Shown here in pieces: positions 38,928 to 47,766 of a stretch of DNA of 64,000 nucleotides. The notes under the pieces are model-generated. The model worked only from the letters and a program-made list of their open reading frames with translations, was not told the DNA's origin and ran no database searches. The position numbers and the translations under genes were made by a program. The stretch is from Burkholderiaceae bacterium (GTDB taxonomy: Bacteria; Pseudomonadota; Gammaproteobacteria; Burkholderiales; Burkholderiaceae_B), in the NCBI GenBank assembly GCA_004322135.1, contig SCSG01000008.1, positions 186,001 through 250,000 on the forward strand, written 5' to 3'. How positions within the stretch are numbered: the first letter of the stretch is position 1; the number at the start of each line of letters is the position of its first letter.

Positions 38928-39845
38928 TCAGCCCGGGGTGGTGACGGCACCGGCCGTTCCGTCACAGGTAGAGATGATCAGTTCACGCAGCCAAATATTC
39001 GCGGGGTCCTGATGAAACCGGTCATGCCAGTACAAGGCTATTTCAAAAGAGGGTAGCTCAAGGGGCATGGGCTTGATGATCAGCGGATAGTGCTCAGCCA
39101 GCGTCCGCGCCAGTTCTACCGGCGCGCACCACACCAGGTCGGACGAAATTATCAGATGCGGCGCGGATAAATACTGCGGCAGCCGCATCTTGATTCGATT
39201 ACGCGCGCCCGCGTGGATGAGCGCGCGCTCGATAACCAAATGACCGCTGCCCGAATACTCGACCAGAAGATGATCCAGATTGCGCAGCATCTCGCGCGTC
39301 AGCCTGCGCTTCGCCAACGGATGTTGTGCCCTCATGACGCACACATAGTGCTGCACAAAGAGAGGCCGGCGATGAATGGAGGTTTCCAGCGACGGTAAAA
39401 AACCCAGCGCCAGATCCAGACGCCCGCTTGCCAGGCCACCTAGCGTGTCGTCGATAGGCTGGAAAGCCGTGCGCAAGCGCACGGTCGGCGCCTCCTGTGC
39501 CACTTTGCGAAATATCTTCGGAAAACACACCACCTCGCCGACGTCGCGCGTGCGTATGGTGAACTGGCGGCGCGAGGTTGCCGGGTCGAATGGAGCAGGC
39601 GTATTGGAAGCCGCGCGCACCATGGCCAGCGCGGTCAGAAGCTGATGCGAAACCGCTACGGCATAGGGCGTCGGTTCCATGCGGCGCCCTACCTGCGCAA
39701 ACATTTTATCGCTGTGTTCTTGCCGCATTCTCTTCAATGCGCTGCTGACCGCCGCCTGAGTCACCCCAAGATTTTCGGCCGCCAGCGTCACAGATCGATC
39801 ACGCCACATCGCTTCGAAGACATACAGCAGGTTCAAGTCTTTCAT
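38928..39845 (-). CDS. LysR-family transcriptional regulator (LysR3)
   Basis: A 305-residue LysR-type regulator of a different branch from LysR1 and LysR2, closer to the NodD/LinR-like type: LNLLYVFEAMWRDRSVTLAA, then AENLGVTQAAVSSALKRMRQ in the helix-turn-helix. The ATG at 39845 follows AAGGGGG; the frame runs 24 codons further without a family-like N terminus. The genes downstream on the same strand (dehydrogenase, VOC, YciI) are likely targets. It is 96 bases from the end of the Liv-type operon. Confidence 0.9.
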   Translation of the reverse strand: MKDLNLLYVFEAMWRDRSVTLAAENLGVTQAAVSSALKRMRQEHSDKMFAQVGRRMEPTPYAVAVSHQLLTALAMVRAASNTPAPFDPATSRRQFTIRTRDVGEVVCFPKIFRKVAQEAPTVRLRTAFQPIDDTLGGLASGRLDLALGFLPSLETSIHRRPLFVQHYVCVMRAQHPLAKRRLTREMLRNLDHLLVEYSGSGHLVIERALIHAGARNRIKMRLPQYLSAPHLIISSDLVWCAPVELARTLAEHYPLIIKPMPLELPSFEIALYWHDRFHQDPANIWLRELIISTCDGTAGAVTTPG

Positions 39846-39941
39846 GCGCCCCCTTGCGTGAGAGCCAAAATCCCAATATTCAGCGTGCTGTCCGGCCAAT
39901 GCAAATCTACAGAACAACCAGGCAGCACACTCCGGTACGGT

Positions 39942-40661
39942 TTAAACGCCCAGATATTGTTGCACGACGCTCGTATCATCGCGCAGGTCGTCAGAGCTGC
40001 CACTCCACACGACGCGGCCTTTTTCCAGAACGTAGTGCCGGTCGGCGAATTCCAGAAGTGCGCTTACGTTCTTGTCGACGACAATTTGCGATAGACCTTC
40101 TGCCTTGAGTGCGGCAAGTGACTGCCAGATTTCCGCACGAAGCAAAGGCGCGAGGCCTTCGGTGGCCTCGTCCAGCACGAGCAGACGCGGGTTAGTCATA
40201 AGTGCGCGACCAATAGCCAGCATCTGCTGTTCTCCCCCCGAAAGCTGCGAGCCAAGATTTGCGCTGCGCTCTTTAAGTCGAGGGAAGAACTGATACACAC
40301 GCGGTAGAGTCCACAGTTGCGCCTTGCCATTACCGCGAGTCGTGATCCGCGCGGTCGCGACCAGGTTCTCCTCAACTGAGAGGTTGGGAAATATCTGCCG
40401 GCCTTCGGGCACCAGGCCCAGACCCAGCCGCGCAATGCTATATGACGGCAAGGTACTGGTGACTTTGTCATCAAACGAGATTTCTCCCTTGCTCACAGGC
40501 AGCAAGCCGAACAGGCATTTGATAGTGGTCGAGCGACCCATGCCATTACGACCCAACAAGGTGATCACCTGGCCTTCCTCGACCTGGAACGACACACCGA
40601 ATAGGGCTTGAGCATGGCCGTACGAGGCGTGTATATCACGGACATCAAGCAATACTGTCAT
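39942..40661 (-). CDS. livF: Liv-type ABC transporter ATP-binding protein, LivF-like, Walker A Lys replaced by Arg
   Basis: A 239-residue ABC ATPase of the LivF type and last gene of the Liv operon. The ATG at 40661 gives the family start MTVLLDVRDIHASYG; the frame extends upstream inside livG. The Walker A reads GRNGMGRST (residues 37-45), with Arg43 (codon CGC at 40535-40533) where the nucleotide-binding Lys is expected. The signature QLSGGEQQMLAIGRAL and Walker B LLVLDEATEGLAP are intact; the end reads IVVDKNVSALLEFADRHYVL instead of the more usual VEQN. Either a variant subfamily with an Arg P-loop or a site with weak ATP turnover; LivG next door keeps the Lys. Confidence 0.9.
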   Translation of the reverse strand: MTVLLDVRDIHASYGHAQALFGVSFQVEEGQVITLLGRNGMGRSTTIKCLFGLLPVSKGEISFDDKVTSTLPSYSIARLGLGLVPEGRQIFPNLSVEENLVATARITTRGNGKAQLWTLPRVYQFFPRLKERSANLGSQLSGGEQQMLAIGRALMTNPRLLVLDEATEGLAPLLRAEIWQSLAALKAEGLSQIVVDKNVSALLEFADRHYVLEKGRVVWSGSSDDLRDDTSVVQQYLGV

Positions 40662-40665
40662 AGTC

Positions 40666-41427
40666 TCAACCTTGCGCCTTGGTCTCGTTACCAAGATACA
40701 CAGCTCTGACCTCCGGGTCGTTGCGGATTTCGTCCGGTGTGCCCGAAAATAGCGCTTTACCATAGACCAGCACGGTAATCCTGTCGGCCAGCGCAAACAC
40801 TGCATCCATATCGTGCTCAATCAGCAAAATGGAATAAGTACCTTTCAATTTTTTAAGTAGCTGTACCACGCTGGCCGACTCTCGCACACTCATGCCTGCC
40901 ATGGGCTCGTCCAGTAGCAGCACCTTGGGCCGCGCAGCCAGTGCCATGGCCAGTTCAAGCTGGCGCCGTTCACCGTAAGCCAGCTCGGAAACCATTGTTT
41001 CCGCGCGATCGAGCAAGTTCGTAACACCCAGGACCTCGCGAGCCACAGCGACAAGGTCTGCGCGCTCAAGCATGGGTTTCCAGAAATGGAATGCATGTTC
41101 TTTGGCCCCCATAGCCGCAAAGACAGCATTCTCCAGGACAGTGAAGTCTTCAAATATGGACGTAATTTGGTAGGACCGCAACAAGCCGCGGCGGGCACGC
41201 TCATAGATGGGCAGCGCTGTAACGCGCTGTCCCAGAAACTGCACGTCACCCGAATCAGCGGACATCTCGCCGGAAAGCTGATTGATGAGCGTTGTCTTGC
41301 CGGCGCCGTTGGGGCCGATAATGGCATGCAATTCGCCTGGGCGCACGTCGATAGATACGGAATCGGTAACCAGAAGCCCACCATAACGCTTGGTTAACTT
41401 GTTCGTTTCCAGCAAATGATCATTCAT
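40666..41427 (-). CDS. livG: Liv-type ABC transporter ATP-binding protein, LivG-like
   Basis: A 253-residue ABC ATPase with a normal Walker A (GPNGAGKTT), the LivG feature RARRGLLRSYQITSIFEDFT after it, signature region ELAYGERRQLELAMALA (a LivG-type variant of LSGG), Walker B VLLLDEPMAGMS and H-loop IEHDMDAV. It overlaps livM by four bases and is followed by livF after four bases. It should hydrolyse ATP for import by LivH-LivM. Confidence 0.93.
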   Translation of the reverse strand: MNDHLLETNKLTKRYGGLLVTDSVSIDVRPGELHAIIGPNGAGKTTLINQLSGEMSADSGDVQFLGQRVTALPIYERARRGLLRSYQITSIFEDFTVLENAVFAAMGAKEHAFHFWKPMLERADLVAVAREVLGVTNLLDRAETMVSELAYGERRQLELAMALAARPKVLLLDEPMAGMSVRESASVVQLLKKLKGTYSILLIEHDMDAVFALADRITVLVYGKALFSGTPDEIRNDPEVRAVYLGNETKAQG

Positions 41428-42422
41428 GACGTTGGCTTCTCTTGGGCCAAACGTGCGGCTTTCTCGGCCGGCGAACGGCTAAACGAATGCAACAATCCTA
41501 TCAGGCCTAATTTACCCACCAATCCGATTACCACAATGGCCAGACCAAATATCGCCATCCAGTGGCTGGTGATCGACTTCATGGCTTCTTCCAAGCCCAT
41601 AAAGGCCAGCGTGCCAAGCAGAGGACCAAAAACTGTGCCAATGCCACCTAACACCACCATCACCATCAGATCACCCGATATTATCCACGACAGCGAGCTG
41701 GGTGAAGCAAAGGCCGTCAAGTTCGCCAGTAGCATGCCCGCTATACCGCACAAAATCGCCGACAGCACATAGGCTGTCAGCAAATATCTGTTGGCCTGAA
41801 ACCCCACTGCGTTCACGCGCCGCGCGTTTTGCTTGGCGGCGCGCAAGGCCATGCCGAACGGCGCCACCCGCAAACGCGCCATCCACCACGTAGCCAGCAC
41901 CAGCACAATAAATGCCGCCATATAGACGGTGTAGACGTTGCCCAGGTCCTGGCCAAAAAAATGACTAGTGTTTGCAATGCCGGTGCCATCATCACCGCCA
42001 TACTGCTTGAGGCTAACAAACAAGAAATATCCCATTTGGGAAAAAGCCAGTGTAATCATGATGAAGCCAATGCCCGACGTGCGCAGGCTGATCAGCCCCG
42101 TCAGATAGCCTACAATCCCGCACGCCACAACACAGACCAGCAGATGTATCCAGCCGCTATCAACACCATAAAAGGCGGGAAGCGCCACGCTGTATGCCCC
42201 AAGGCCAAAAAACAAAGCATGACCCAGGCTGATCAGACCACCATACCCGAGCGCCAGATTGAGCGCCAATGCAGCAATGGCGTAGATGATCATGCGCGCG
42301 ACAAAGGCAACATAAAACGACTCTCCGGCCAAGTAGCCCCAGAGCGGCACCAGTGCAAGCAGCACAAACAGCAGTAGCGGTACAAGCGTAGCCACGTCCA
42401 GCTTCATGATTGAACGCGCCAT
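41424..42422 (-). CDS. livM: Liv-type ABC transporter permease, LivM-like
   Basis: A 332-residue inner-membrane permease with about nine or ten helices. Family marks are ALNLALGYGGLISLGHALFF, the coupling region GMALRAAKQNARRVNAVGFQ and GGIGTVFGPLLGTLAF. It is linked to both neighbours by overlapping stop-start codons (TAATG with livH, ATGA with livG), showing tight co-translation of the transporter. Confidence 0.93.
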   Translation of the reverse strand: MARSIMKLDVATLVPLLLFVLLALVPLWGYLAGESFYVAFVARMIIYAIAALALNLALGYGGLISLGHALFFGLGAYSVALPAFYGVDSGWIHLLVCVVACGIVGYLTGLISLRTSGIGFIMITLAFSQMGYFLFVSLKQYGGDDGTGIANTSHFFGQDLGNVYTVYMAAFIVLVLATWWMARLRVAPFGMALRAAKQNARRVNAVGFQANRYLLTAYVLSAILCGIAGMLLANLTAFASPSSLSWIISGDLMVMVVLGGIGTVFGPLLGTLAFMGLEEAMKSITSHWMAIFGLAIVVIGLVGKLGLIGLLHSFSRSPAEKAARLAQEKPTS

Positions 42423-43342
42423 TACATTTTTCCCCCGACGAACAAACCTTGCGGTCGGATAGCCAGCACCACCGCCATCAAGACGTAGATGAGCATTGAA
42501 GCAATGGCTGGCCCCGCTGCATTGGCAATATCCCTTGCCATGAACGCACTCAATATCGTCGGTAGCAAAGCGCGCCCCAGGGTATCAGCCACTCCAACCA
42601 CAAGCGCCGCATAAAATGCGCCACTGACCGAACCGATGCCACCAATAACGATGACCACCAGGGTCGTAATTAACACCGGCTCTCCCATGCCGGACTGCAC
42701 CGACAAGATGGGCCCGACTATGGCACCGGCCAACCCTGCAAGTACCGCACCCAAAGCAAATAACAGGGCATTCAGCAGTTTGATATTTACACCAAGAGCG
42801 CCAATTATTTGTGGGTTTACTGATCCTGCACGTACGAGCATGCCCAGTCGTGTTTTATGGATGAGCCAATGGGCTCCCAACGCCACCAGCAACCCCATCA
42901 CGATAATGGCAATACGATACGAGGAGTAGGACATGCCAAAAATGCTGACAGTGCTGTCCAACCATGAGGGCACTGGCAAAAACAGCGGCTGCGCGCCCCA
43001 GATGATTTGCACCATTTCGTTGAAAAAAAGCACTAGGCCAAACGTCACCAGTACATGATCCAAATGATCTCGGTGATACAGCCGCGAAACAGCAACCCGC
43101 TCAAGAATGACACCGACGACCAGGCAACCGACCACGGCACCCAACACAGCCAACAAGAATGAATTCGTATAGTTGTACGTGGCTGCGGCAAAATATGCAC
43201 CGAGCATGTACAGGGAGCCATGAGCCAGGTTGACAAAACTCATGATGCCAAACACCAGTGTCAACCCTGCAGCCAACAAAAACAGCAGAACGCCGTATTG
43301 CAAGCCATTGAACAATTGCGACACGATTAGTGCCAGGCTCAT
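42422..43342 (-). CDS. livH: Liv-type ABC transporter permease, LivH-like
   Basis: A 306-residue permease of the LivH type with the N-terminal FNGLQYGVLLFLLAAGLTLV and GIMSFVNLAHGSLYMLGAYF and the later GGIGSVSGAFYAALVVGVAD. With LivM it should form the membrane channel. It lies 26 bases after the binding-protein gene. The transported compound is set mainly by the binding protein and is not necessarily an amino acid, since such systems also carry aromatic acids and amides. Confidence 0.93.
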   Translation of the reverse strand: MSLALIVSQLFNGLQYGVLLFLLAAGLTLVFGIMSFVNLAHGSLYMLGAYFAAATYNYTNSFLLAVLGAVVGCLVVGVILERVAVSRLYHRDHLDHVLVTFGLVLFFNEMVQIIWGAQPLFLPVPSWLDSTVSIFGMSYSSYRIAIIVMGLLVALGAHWLIHKTRLGMLVRAGSVNPQIIGALGVNIKLLNALLFALGAVLAGLAGAIVGPILSVQSGMGEPVLITTLVVIVIGGIGSVSGAFYAALVVGVADTLGRALLPTILSAFMARDIANAAGPAIASMLIYVLMAVVLAIRPQGLFVGGKM

Positions 43343-43368
43343 GAGCTACCCCTTTTTATTGCACCAGC

Positions 43369-44538
43369 CTACTTCAACGCACACTGTTTGTAATAGGCAT
43401 CCTTATGCATGGGCAGCGGAGTCCCAATCTGCTTCATGGTTACGCCACTCCCATCTTTCACGGCCTTGAACGCGTAGAAATTTTCAATCGGCATATTGTT
43501 ATTATTGAACTTGAACGGCCCCCGCACTGATTTGATCTCGCTCCCCGCGGCCTTAACTGCCGCCGCAAACGCCGCACTGTCGCCAATTTTATCTCCTACC
43601 TTGGCAATGGCCACGTTCAATATGCTGGCCGCGTCATAGCCAGTGGCGGCGTACAAACTAGGTGTGCGCTTATATTTGGCCTGGAAAGCAGCGACAAATT
43701 CTTTGCTTGCAGGAATATCCAGTGAAGCATCCCACATGGCTCCCGCAACGACGCCCGCCGCCAACCCTTTCAGAGCGGGCAGCGTAGTTCCATCTACCGT
43801 AAACACCGACAAGACTGGCAGCTTATCGAGCATTCCAGCCTGGTTCATCTGTTTTACAAAGTTAATACCCAGTCCCCCCGGATAAAACACGAAAACCGCA
43901 TCGGCTCCCGAAGCCTGCAACTGCGAAATCTCGGTTGAATAGTCCGTCTGACTCAGCGGGGTGTATACCTCGTTCACCACCGTCCCCTTGTAGAACCGCT
44001 TGAACCCTGCCAACATTTCCTTGCCAGCCTGATAATTTGGCGCCATCAGGAAAACCTTGTGATATTTATGCTGTTCAGCATAAACCCCCATCGACTCGGC
44101 CGGCCCATCACTTTCCCAAGCGGCAGAGAAAAAAGTCGGCTTGCAACCGGCACCCGCCAACGCTTCGGGCCCCGAATTGGTGGCAATTGCAACCTTGCCG
44201 GACTTTAATATTTGCGGCCATACTGCCATCAAAACATTGGTGAACCCAAGCCCGACAATGGCATCGACATGGTCCTTGTCAAGCAACTTCCTGACAATTT
44301 GCAACCCCACCTCTGGCTTGACCTGATCGTCCTCTTTAATGACGGTGGCATCCTGCCCGCCCAATTTTCCCTGAAATTTATCCACGGCAAGCATGAAACC
44401 GTCGTACTGATCCTGACCCAAGCTAGCCGCGGGGCCGGACATTGGGCCTGTGAACCCGATTTTCACGTTAGCTATCGCCGGTGCCGAAAAAACGACCAAA
44501 GCACTCATGATGCCCAGTATCAGCTTTTTATATTCCAT
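43369..44538 (-). CDS. Liv-type ABC transporter substrate-binding protein
   Basis: A 389-residue type I periplasmic binding protein with a signal peptide (ILGIMSALVVFSAPAIA, cleavage before NVKIGFTGPMSGP). The mature part has the family pattern VKPEVGLQIVRKLLDKDHVD and ATGYDAASILNVAIAKV. GGAGG precedes the ATG. It leads the livH-livM-livG-livF operon and differs clearly from the binding protein at 33992. The neighbouring cupin, BKACE and monooxygenase genes suggest an aromatic or related acid ligand (inference). Confidence 0.92.
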   Translation of the reverse strand: MEYKKLILGIMSALVVFSAPAIANVKIGFTGPMSGPAASLGQDQYDGFMLAVDKFQGKLGGQDATVIKEDDQVKPEVGLQIVRKLLDKDHVDAIVGLGFTNVLMAVWPQILKSGKVAIATNSGPEALAGAGCKPTFFSAAWESDGPAESMGVYAEQHKYHKVFLMAPNYQAGKEMLAGFKRFYKGTVVNEVYTPLSQTDYSTEISQLQASGADAVFVFYPGGLGINFVKQMNQAGMLDKLPVLSVFTVDGTTLPALKGLAAGVVAGAMWDASLDIPASKEFVAAFQAKYKRTPSLYAATGYDAASILNVAIAKVGDKIGDSAAFAAAVKAAGSEIKSVRGPFKFNNNNMPIENFYAFKAVKDGSGVTMKQIGTPLPMHKDAYYKQCALK

Positions 44539-44586
44539 ATTGCCTCCGATAACAATTTGAGTAGTTAATAAGCTAAGCAGACCTTG

Positions 44587-45147
44587 TCAGTCCGAAAGAG
44601 GAACCGCATCAATCAAAACAAACCCCACCATGCACGGCTTGCTACTTCTGTTGCTCCACGCATGGTTCGTCCCACGCTGAACCAGAACATCTCCTGCAGA
44701 CATGCAAACCTCACCTTCGTCCAGAATTGCCCAGATTTCGCCTTCAAGTACAAAGGCATAATCCACTGAACTCGTGCAATGCATTGCTTCATGTCTTGCC
44801 CCACTTTCATGTATAGCCTCAGCACCCGACTCTCCCATGGATGAAAAGGCAGCATTGCGCTCCCACTTTCCTACATACGCTTCATCGGGAGGAAACTGTA
44901 CGATGCGAAAGACCGATCCAGATTTAGGCGGCGCCAATTCAATCTTTCCTGAACAGGCATCATCGGGGCCATTGTTATTGGCTGGCGATTCATAGGTTTT
45001 CCAGATATCGGTTACCCCGAAATCAGAGACACCAGCAAGGGTCATCGAATGCGGTGAGGCAGCGTCGGAACAAATTATGGATTTCCCTTGCGAATTGCGA
45101 CCCGTCACGATTCTGCGCACGGGCCTGATATTTTTATCGCTGGTCAT
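44587..45147 (-). CDS. Cupin-domain protein
   Basis: A protein of about 186 residues; the ATG at 45147 follows GGAG at good spacing, while an upstream ATG at 45180 lacks one. The C-terminal half is a cupin barrel: motif 1 with His in ESGARHEAMHCTSSVDYAFV and Glu in LEGEIWAI, motif 2 with AGDVLVQRGTNHAWSNRS and its His. A metal-binding enzyme or sensor role is likely; many such single cupins sit in aromatic catabolic operons. It is 48 bases upstream of the Liv binding-protein gene in the same direction, so it may be in the same transcript. Reaction unknown. Confidence 0.82.
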   Translation of the reverse strand: MTSDKNIRPVRRIVTGRNSQGKSIICSDAASPHSMTLAGVSDFGVTDIWKTYESPANNNGPDDACSGKIELAPPKSGSVFRIVQFPPDEAYVGKWERNAAFSSMGESGAEAIHESGARHEAMHCTSSVDYAFVLEGEIWAILDEGEVCMSAGDVLVQRGTNHAWSNRSSKPCMVGFVLIDAVPLSD

Positions 45148-45382
45148 ATCGACTCCAGAAAATTTCTTTATCGGCATCATCGTGGCTAGCGGCTGTACGC
45201 TGCTAAGAGGCGCGCCACTCCCACATCGCCCCTATGCGTTAAGTGCAAAGCCAGCGGCCGGCCAATCACAACCGCCGCAAGAGCATATGCACACTGCGAA
45301 ATCGCTTGCTGACGACGTGCTCAGCCACCCGCCCTACTGCTTGCACAACCACTGATTTGCCGCTATTACGCGCTGCCAAAAA

Positions 45383-46273
45383 CTAAAGCTGGCGCAGCCC
45401 CATGATTTCACGGGCTTCGGCCGGAGTTGCGGGCTCAAACCCAAGCTCGCGGACAACACGAACAAAGCGCTCCACCAGCATGACGTTCGTGGCAAGCTTC
45501 CCCTGCTCGTAATACAGATTGTCTTCAAGGCCAACCCGCCCATGCCCGCCCAGCAGCACACCATTCACTGCCGCTGGCAGTTGCGCTGGCCCGATAGCGC
45601 TAACGTTAAATACTGTGTCCTTCGGCAGATGCTCGACCATCATCTGCAAGATTTTTGGCGTATAAGGCAGGGCGCCCTGAAAAGCGCTAACGCCCAACAC
45701 GATATTGATGAAGTAAGGAGCCTTGTCCAGCCCCGCCTTGATCGCTCCACTGACATCCTTGATGATGTCCTCCAGGCTGAACACCTCCCATTCTGGCTTT
45801 ATCCCTTTAGCCATCATTCGTTCAGCCAATGTACGAATGCGCGAAGGCGTAGTGGGTACCAAAATTTCTTTGTCGCCAAAGGTCGCGCAAATGGTTTGTG
45901 CATCAAGCGTACACATCTCCGCGCCCGGGGCTTCTAGCCCCTTGAGGCGTTCGTCAAATTTAATCTCCCACAATCCATTATTAAGCTGATGAAGCATGTC
46001 GCCATTGACCCCACCGCCAGTCGAATTATTGAGGACAATGTCGCACTTGGCCCGGATAAGCTCATTCATCCGCTGATACACTTGCGGATCACACGTTGCC
46101 TCGCTGTCGCTGGCGCGGCGCGCATGCAGCGCCACCACACTTGCACCAGCGTTATAACAACGGTAGACATCGTCGGCGATCTCCGCCGGCTGAACCGGCA
46201 GATCAGGGTTTTGCTTCTTGCTGGCCATCCCGCCCGTCGGGGCAACGGTAACGATCACTTTACGCTTGCTCAT
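45383..46273 (-). CDS. BKACE-family enzyme (3-keto-5-aminohexanoate cleavage protein, DUF849)
   Basis: A 296-residue protein of the BKACE family, zinc enzymes that condense a beta-keto acid with acetyl-CoA to give acetoacetate and a shorter CoA ester. The TIM-barrel signs are [37 protein letters not shown] and [17 protein letters not shown] near the end. The usual zinc motif His-x-His-x-Arg is here Ala48-Leu-His50-Ala-Arg52, so the first ligand is missing. A segment [18 protein letters not shown] closes it. It sits between the cupin and the flavin monooxygenase, suggesting a late carbon-carbon cleavage step in one pathway. Confidence 0.87.
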   Translation of the reverse strand: MSKRKVIVTVAPTGGMASKKQNPDLPVQPAEIADDVYRCYNAGASVVALHARRASDSEATCDPQVYQRMNELIRAKCDIVLNNSTGGGVNGDMLHQLNNGLWEIKFDERLKGLEAPGAEMCTLDAQTICATFGDKEILVPTTPSRIRTLAERMMAKGIKPEWEVFSLEDIIKDVSGAIKAGLDKAPYFINIVLGVSAFQGALPYTPKILQMMVEHLPKDTVFNVSAIGPAQLPAAVNGVLLGGHGRVGLEDNLYYEQGKLATNVMLVERFVRVVRELGFEPATPAEAREIMGLRQL

Positions 46274-46318
46274 GGTTCGATCTCCTTAATCTGCGGCACT
46301 ACTGTCAATGACTATCTC

Positions 46319-46351
46319 TATATCAACGACGCGGCTCAAGCTATGTGAATA
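46319..46351 (-). promoter_or_regulatory. Possible LysR2-type half sites before BKACE
   Basis: On the minus strand TATTCACA (46351-46344) and GTTGATATA (46327-46319) occur 46 to 78 bases upstream of the BKACE start. The same two words form the elements at 35311 and 47621, but here their order is different and the spacing longer, so the match is weaker. Confidence 0.35.
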
Positions 46352-46410
46352 GTGCGTAATTTGCTCTAGCCAAACGTGTCGTTCATTTTCCCGCGCACGA
46401 CGCACACCAA

Positions 46411-47556
46411 CTACTGATTCACCATTTCCGGATGCAGCGCTTCAAACGCCGCTGCGAGCTTCGGATCTTGTTTACGCATTTCGGCATGGTCAATTCTGCC
46501 AGTACGTGTCATGTAGCTATACGCAAACTCGATCGGTGACAACTTCGGAACCAGTTCGTCCATTTTCTCGTACCAGGCAATGCTGGTATTAGCGGCCTGC
46601 CAGATTTTTCGCATGGGCGGCAGACGCAACTCCTGAAACCGCTGTAGACCGGACCGGATATCATTGTTCTTCTCGACCAAGGCCTTAAACAACGCGATGG
46701 CATCTTCCATCGCAAGCCTCGTGCCTGAGCCAATTGAGAAGTGAGCCGTGCGCAGCGCGTCTCCGAGCAGCACCACATTGCTGCTACTCCAGCGCTCGTT
46801 CCATATCACCGGAAAATTACGCCAGTACGAATGATTGCTGACGATAGGATGTCCTTCCAGGTCTTTTGCAAACACTTTTTCGCAATAGGCGATGGTATCC
46901 TCGGGACTCATTGAGTCGAACCCCGCACGCCGCCAGGTCGCCTCTTCAACCTCGACGAGAAACGTGCTCATGTCGGGCTTATAACGGTAGTGGTGCGCAC
47001 AGAACACGCCAGCGGCGGTTTCGCGAAAAGTAAGGGTAAGGCTGTTAAACGCCTTGCTCGTGCCATACCAGATGAACTTGTTCGGTCGCCAGTCAGTAGT
47101 CGTGCCAAAGGCCGCCTCGTTCTCGGAGCGTATCCATGAGGCGGCTCCGTTGGCACCTACAATCAGATCCGCATCGCCAAGTTGGCTGAGCTTGGTTATT
47201 TCAGTATCGAAAACGATATTTACGCCCAGCTGTTCTACGTAGTCATATAGCAGCGTCAATAACTCAAGCCTGCCAATAGAGGCAAAGCCATTGCCCGCGA
47301 TAGGAATTCTCGTGTCGTTATGAACAATCGTTATTTCCGGCCAGCTTTCCAGATGCGGATTTAAATGCTGGAATAACGCCTCATCGTCCTTTCTGAGAAA
47401 CTCCAAAGCACGATCGGAAAAAACAACACCAAACCCCCACGTGGCATGCCGCGGATTGCGCTCATACACTGTAATCTTGTGGCTGGGATTGTGGCGCTTC
47501 ATTAGCGCCGCAAAATGCAGGCCACCTGGGCCGGCTCCTACGATTTCGATTTGCAT
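46411..47556 (-). CDS. FAD-dependent monooxygenase, salicylyl-CoA/anthraniloyl-CoA hydroxylase type
   Basis: A 381-residue group A flavin monooxygenase. It has the dinucleotide-binding EIVGAGPGGLHFAALMKRH at the N terminus, FGFGVVFSDRALEFL typical of salicylyl-CoA 5-hydroxylase and anthraniloyl-CoA monooxygenase N domains, the DG-like DADLIVGANGAASW and the FAD/ribityl motif GDALRTAHFSIGSGTRLAME. The C-terminal reductase domain found in the long fused enzymes is absent. It should hydroxylate an aromatic ring, possibly as a CoA ester. Alone in its transcript start, with a LysR2-like element 65-97 bases upstream; BKACE follows after 137 bases. Confidence 0.87.
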   Translation of the reverse strand: MQIEIVGAGPGGLHFAALMKRHNPSHKITVYERNPRHATWGFGVVFSDRALEFLRKDDEALFQHLNPHLESWPEITIVHNDTRIPIAGNGFASIGRLELLTLLYDYVEQLGVNIVFDTEITKLSQLGDADLIVGANGAASWIRSENEAAFGTTTDWRPNKFIWYGTSKAFNSLTLTFRETAAGVFCAHHYRYKPDMSTFLVEVEEATWRRAGFDSMSPEDTIAYCEKVFAKDLEGHPIVSNHSYWRNFPVIWNERWSSSNVVLLGDALRTAHFSIGSGTRLAMEDAIALFKALVEKNNDIRSGLQRFQELRLPPMRKIWQAANTSIAWYEKMDELVPKLSPIEFAYSYMTRTGRIDHAEMRKQDPKLAAAFEALHPEMVNQ

Positions 47557-47611
47557 TACCCTCTTCCACTCGCCAATACTAAAGGAACACCAACAATAGT
47601 AAGGAACGAGT

Positions 47612-47653
47612 GGTTATATGGATAATGTTCAGTTGATATAACCGTTATTCACA
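47612..47653 (+). promoter_or_regulatory. Putative operator before the flavin monooxygenase (LysR2-type element plus dyad)
   Basis: The element 47621-47653 matches 24 of 33 positions of the LysR2 upstream element, including TTGATATA and TATTCACA; TGTTCAG at 47626-47632 stands exactly 20 bp before TATTCAC at 47646. Overlapping it is an 8-bp inverted repeat, GGTTATAT (47612-47619) and ATATAACC (47636-47643), with a 16-base centre. Only the monooxygenase gene (minus strand) starts here. Confidence 0.55.
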
Positions 47654-47766
47654 TTTTGAGGAAGTCGTCTGTGCGCGCAACGCAAAGAGCCACGGGAGAT
47701 GTGCAGTTATGGTTATGATCGGCCAAGCCGACCTTGCCCAACGCTATTATTGGCCGAAAAACACAG

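Noticed and set aside
47715-47765. Inverted repeat CGGCCAA...TTGGCCG after the module B ATPase as a terminator
   Set aside because: In the direction of the operon the T run precedes the hairpin instead of following it, and the loop is long (about 23 bases).
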